Positions 61,259-64,000 of a DNA stretch of 64,000 nt are shown piece by piece. This DNA is from Anaerocolumna cellulosilytica. Lineage in GTDB: Bacteria > Bacillota > Clostridia > Lachnospirales > Lachnospiraceae. The translations under genes were made by a program, and so were the position numbers. The notes beneath the pieces are model-generated. The model searched no databases, had not been told where the DNA came from, and was given only the letters and a program-made list of their open reading frames with translations. Each line of letters begins with the position of its first letter. Within the stretch, counting starts at the first letter, position 1. The stretch lies in contig NZ_AP023367.1 in the NCBI RefSeq assembly GCF_014218335.1, positions 697,001-761,000 on the forward strand, written 5' to 3'.

Positions 61259-62188
61259 ATGGCAACTATCAAAGATGTGGCAAAGGCAGCACAGGTTTCT
61301 GTGGGAACTGTATCCAGATATTTGAATGGGGAACAGCTAAAGCAGAGAAATCAGGAAGCAATTGAACAGGCTATTATGCAGTTAGGTTATGAAGCCAATG
61401 CCATTGCACGGAGTATGAAAACCGGAAAATCCATGGCAATTGGCGTAATAGTTCCCTTTCTGGCCAATATGTTTAGTATGCGTGTTATTGAGAGTATTGA
61501 ACAAGAACTTCAAAAATATAACTACTGTGTCATAATTACAGATTGCAGTGGTGACAAAGAGAAAGAGCTAGAACGTATTGAATTCTTAAAAGGCAGACAG
61601 GTAGACGGGATAGTACTTATGCCAAGTGGATTTCAGTCTTTTGAACTTAGAAAGGCAGTGGGAGATACGCCTCTTGTTCTGATTGACAGGATTTTAGAAA
61701 AACCTGTTTTTGATTCTGTCGTAGCCGACAATGAAGGAATGACTTATGAGAGTGTTTGCCGTTTGCTTGAAACTGGAATTCGAAAAATAGGCATTATAGA
61801 AGGACCTAATTATATATCAACAGCAAGACAGCGACGCGAAGGATATATCAGGGCATTAAAAGCGTTCGGAATCAAAGAAAAGTACAGGGCAGTATGTAAG
61901 GAGTACAGTTTTAAAGAAGGCTATGAGGGTATGAAAAGGCTGGAGCAATATCAGTTAGAGGCGGTTTTTGCCAGTAACTATGAGCTTTCAGCAGGTGCTG
62001 TCAATGCCAATGACAGGGAAGATATTCGAATCTTGGGGTTTGATACCTTTGAAATCCCCGTCAGGTTTCAGGAAAATTATACTGGCATCAGGCAGCCGGT
62101 GGAAGAACTGGGAAGATTGGCTGCAAAACTCTTAGTTGAAAGGATGAATCAGCCGGATAAAGAAATCAGCAATATGGTCATAGGTTAA
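61259..62188 (+). CDS. LacI-family transcriptional regulator
   Basis: 309 residues from the ATG at 61259 behind AAGGTGGAG (the frame opens earlier, but the operator lies in that part). The N-terminal HTH is TIKDVAKAAQVSVGTVSRYL, with the hinge-helix part ANAIARSMKTGKS. A periplasmic-binding-protein-like sensor domain follows (GVIVPFLANMFSMRVIESIE, then VDGIVLMPSG and DTPLVLIDRI). Length is a little short of the usual ~335 residues, and the C-terminus ends at NMVIG. A TGAAACGTTTCA operator lies before both this gene and the dehydrogenase, so it is a repressor of the downstream operon, relieved by an unknown sugar or polyol. Confidence 0.9.
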   Translation: MATIKDVAKAAQVSVGTVSRYLNGEQLKQRNQEAIEQAIMQLGYEANAIARSMKTGKSMAIGVIVPFLANMFSMRVIESIEQELQKYNYCVIITDCSGDKEKELERIEFLKGRQVDGIVLMPSGFQSFELRKAVGDTPLVLIDRILEKPVFDSVVADNEGMTYESVCRLLETGIRKIGIIEGPNYISTARQRREGYIRALKAFGIKEKYRAVCKEYSFKEGYEGMKRLEQYQLEAVFASNYELSAGAVNANDREDIRILGFDTFEIPVRFQENYTGIRQPVEELGRLAAKLLVERMNQPDKEISNMVIG

Positions 62189-62246
62189 CAGTTTAATAGA
62201 CAGTTAACCTTGGACAAAATTTGCAGTGCTATTTTTTACTATTTAT

Positions 62247-62260
62247 TTGAAACGTTTCAA
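62247..62260. promoter_or_regulatory. LacI-type operator ahead of the dehydrogenase gene
   Basis: TTGAAACGTTTCAA is a 14-base perfect palindrome, 23 bases ahead of the dehydrogenase start codon and close to its AAGGAGGAG ribosome site. It matches the operator before the regulator gene. Confidence 0.8.
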
Positions 62261-62283
62261 CTTTGTAAGGAGGAGAAAACGAT

Positions 62284-63489
62284 ATGAAAGTAAAGGCAAC
62301 CTATTTTCAAAATGATAAGGAAAAACCTTTGGTTTATGGGGAAGTAGAGCTAATTGACCCACCTAGAAGAAGACTAAGAGGAGAAGAAGAAAAGAAGGGA
62401 ATTTTAGCAGAGAGTGTAATTGTAGGCTTTTGTGGAACTGACCATGAACTAATGAAGATGGGACAGGAGGGAAGACTTTCAAATAAGTTTCCAAAAGGGC
62501 AAGAAAGATTAATCAATGGACACGAAGGTTTAGTATGGATACCTTCTGAGGAGAGATTTGCAATTGTACTAATCCGTGGGGGCAACAGCTATGATCCCAC
62601 CAGATATACAGAAGAGGAGTCCTATTTTGAGTATGGCTGTGATGGTGCCGATGGCTTATTTTCCGATAAAAATTATTATCATCCGGATATGCTTTTAAAA
62701 ATTCCAGACGGTTTTGTAAAGAATGGAAAGATTGCATTATCTTTTGCAAAGAAGATGGTTTTTCCGGATCCTTACGCTTGTATGGTATTTCAAAGGGAGA
62801 GGATGGAGGACTTAGGAGCAGCTCATAATTTTAGAATGGAGATGGCGAAACATAAGTGCAGTGAAGCAGAGGCCAGAGAACATGCCAGAAAGCAGTTATT
62901 TGCAAGAACCGTTATCTTCGGACTTGGAACTACCGGTATGTTTATGGGAGACCTTATCAGACAGAAATATCCGGAAGCAAAGATTGTATTTGTTGGAAGA
63001 AGTGAGGAAACAGACCTTAAAGTAGTATTTGCCAAAGAGCAGACAGGAGCAGTGTATGTACAGAACCATTATAAATCGACAGAAGATTTGGCTGGTGCTG
63101 TTATTGTTGCTTTAGGAGGAAAAGCAACTGCATTTATTGGAGTCAGCGGCACCAATGTGGAGCATGAACTGGCCTTTAAACAGGAGGTTTTAGGTTGTAA
63201 TGGGGTTTATAACAGCTTTTCTTTGGGACCTCAGATACAGTTTGATACGATGCCTTTTGGGTTTAAAAACCACTTAATTATGGGTTCTATTAATTTCAGA
63301 CAAGACCATATGGAAGAAGCTATTCGTATTCTTACAGACAGTCGTTATGATGAAATCGTGGAACTAATTGAAAAAGAGGAATTTATAAGGAATCCCTTGG
63401 CTGCATATGAGAATAAAATATATGCAAAGGGAGCTCCATTAAAGACAGCCGTCGTTTGGAATCCGGATTATATTGATTTTTCCAGATAA
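62284..63489 (+). CDS. Medium-chain dehydrogenase, glucose-dehydrogenase-like
   Basis: 401 residues from an ATG behind AAGGAGGAG. The zinc-site pattern GFCGTDHEL (Cys50) and NGHEG (His80, Glu81) follows the medium-chain dehydrogenase/glucose dehydrogenase style. The Rossmann part has FGLGTTGMFMG near ~215-225 in place of GxGxxG, then a VFVGRSEE strand. The structural four-Cys zinc loop of alcohol dehydrogenases is not visible, and a ~60-residue insert (FEYGCDGADGLFSDKNYY) replaces it. It probably oxidises a sugar or sugar derivative with NAD(P). Control by the LacI-type repressor and the second dehydrogenase behind it suggest a polyol or sugar pathway. Confidence 0.8.
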   Translation: MKVKATYFQNDKEKPLVYGEVELIDPPRRRLRGEEEKKGILAESVIVGFCGTDHELMKMGQEGRLSNKFPKGQERLINGHEGLVWIPSEERFAIVLIRGGNSYDPTRYTEEESYFEYGCDGADGLFSDKNYYHPDMLLKIPDGFVKNGKIALSFAKKMVFPDPYACMVFQRERMEDLGAAHNFRMEMAKHKCSEAEAREHARKQLFARTVIFGLGTTGMFMGDLIRQKYPEAKIVFVGRSEETDLKVVFAKEQTGAVYVQNHYKSTEDLAGAVIVALGGKATAFIGVSGTNVEHELAFKQEVLGCNGVYNSFSLGPQIQFDTMPFGFKNHLIMGSINFRQDHMEEAIRILTDSRYDEIVELIEKEEFIRNPLAAYENKIYAKGAPLKTAVVWNPDYIDFSR

Positions 63490-63647
63490 ACATTACTTTG
63501 AATTGTAAGCAAGTAAAGGCCGCAGATAGGAGCAAGGTTGAAGGAAAGTATTGAAAGATAATAAGGATGTCACAAAACGATTCTTTCAACTCATAGTATT
63601 GTAGCTGTATCGCAGGCATGCCTACGATATGCATTAGGAGAGCTAAA

Positions 63648-64000
63648 ATGAAAACAGTATTGATCACAGAACCATATAAAATCCAGGTCACTGAGACTGG
63701 TATGCCAGAAATCAAAGAGGGCGAAGCACTTCTTCGTATTAAATATTGTGGAATTTGCGGAGCGGATGTATCCAGCTATACTGGTAATCAGCCTTTTACC
63801 ACATATCCTAGAATACCGGGACATGAGTTCAGTGCAGAAATTGTTGAAATTGGTACAAATAAAAAAGGTCTGAAATCAGGGGATTTCGTAACTGCCAATC
63901 CGTATTTTAATTGCGGGGAATGTTATTCCTGTAAAAGAGGATTTGTAAATTGTTGTACCGACAACCAAACCATGGGAGTACAAAGAGACGGAAGTTTCAG
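63648..64000 (+). CDS. Zinc-dependent alcohol/polyol dehydrogenase (cut by window end)
   Basis: The first ~118 residues of a medium-chain dehydrogenase, starting at the ATG at 63648 behind TAGGAGAG. KYCGICGADVSSY holds the first catalytic zinc Cys, RIPGHEFSAEIVEIG the His-Glu pair, and NCGECYSCKRGFVNCC the four structural zinc Cys residues. This is the typical sorbitol/threonine-dehydrogenase-like form. The 3' part lies outside the window. It follows the glucose-dehydrogenase-like gene by 158 bases and is probably in the same LacI-controlled unit. Confidence 0.85.
   Translation, partial: MKTVLITEPYKIQVTETGMPEIKEGEALLRIKYCGICGADVSSYTGNQPFTTYPRIPGHEFSAEIVEIGTNKKGLKSGDFVTANPYFNCGECYSCKRGFVNCCTDNQTMGVQRDGSF

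Overview
The window looks like chromosomal DNA of a low-GC Gram-positive anaerobe, most likely a Lachnospiraceae-type clostridium. The evidence is strong AGGAGG ribosome sites with ATG/TTG/GTG starts, A+T-rich intergenic DNA, Big_2/DUF6273-like surface proteins, a class D-type sortase, a SpoVB-like flippase and a secretin-free Tad-type pilus locus. No rRNA, tRNA or CRISPR array was seen.

Bases 1-11,600 are a degenerating tandem array of polymorphic-toxin units. A unit holds a VgrG/late-control-D-like protein with a hydrophobic middle and a variable C-terminal domain, a small two-helix membrane protein (probable immunity), a reverse-strand XRE repressor and a divergent SymE-like gene. Three toxin genes (the first cut by the window edge), four intact immunity-like genes, two immunity remnants and two identical xre/symE pairs are present. 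An IS3-family element sits at a junction inside the array; an identical copy lies 16.8 kb downstream in the same orientation.

Bases 11,700-19,750 hold envelope genes: a secreted Big_2/transglutaminase-like protein, a sigma-70-family factor with a sortase behind it, a polytopic membrane protein with a SurA/PrsA-like chaperone domain but no visible PPIase, several small unknown genes and a compact peptide-deformylase homologue. Bases 19,790-28,050 hold two full-length DUF6273-like surface proteins behind a shared leader, a third copy cut by the second IS3 element and frameshifted, and decayed IS481-like and IS256-like transposases.

Bases 28,437-53,200 are the most striking part: a 3,275-residue secreted protein (LamG-like and glycine-rich modules, Cys/His clusters, no visible wall anchor) followed by a probable Tad/Flp-type pilus or secretion locus. 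That locus has a degenerate M23-like protein, a CpaB/SAF-like protein, a CpaE-like P-loop protein with an aberrant Walker A, a CpaF/TadA ATPase, one polypeptide that looks like TadB plus TadC, a series of small pilin-like proteins separated by internal terminators, and secreted or anchored accessory proteins. No prepilin peptidase is visible. I infer that the machine assembles a pilus or pseudopilus that displays or exports the giant protein.

Bases 53,300-59,300 carry unknown genes, some possibly accessory to the pilus locus, and a DUF368 (PopT-type) lipid-carrier transporter. The last 4.5 kb hold a SpoVB/MurJ-like flippase, then a LacI-type regulator and two medium-chain dehydrogenase genes. 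Identical TGAAACGTTTCA operators precede the regulator and the first dehydrogenase, which suggests a small autoregulated sugar or polyol operon running off the window end.
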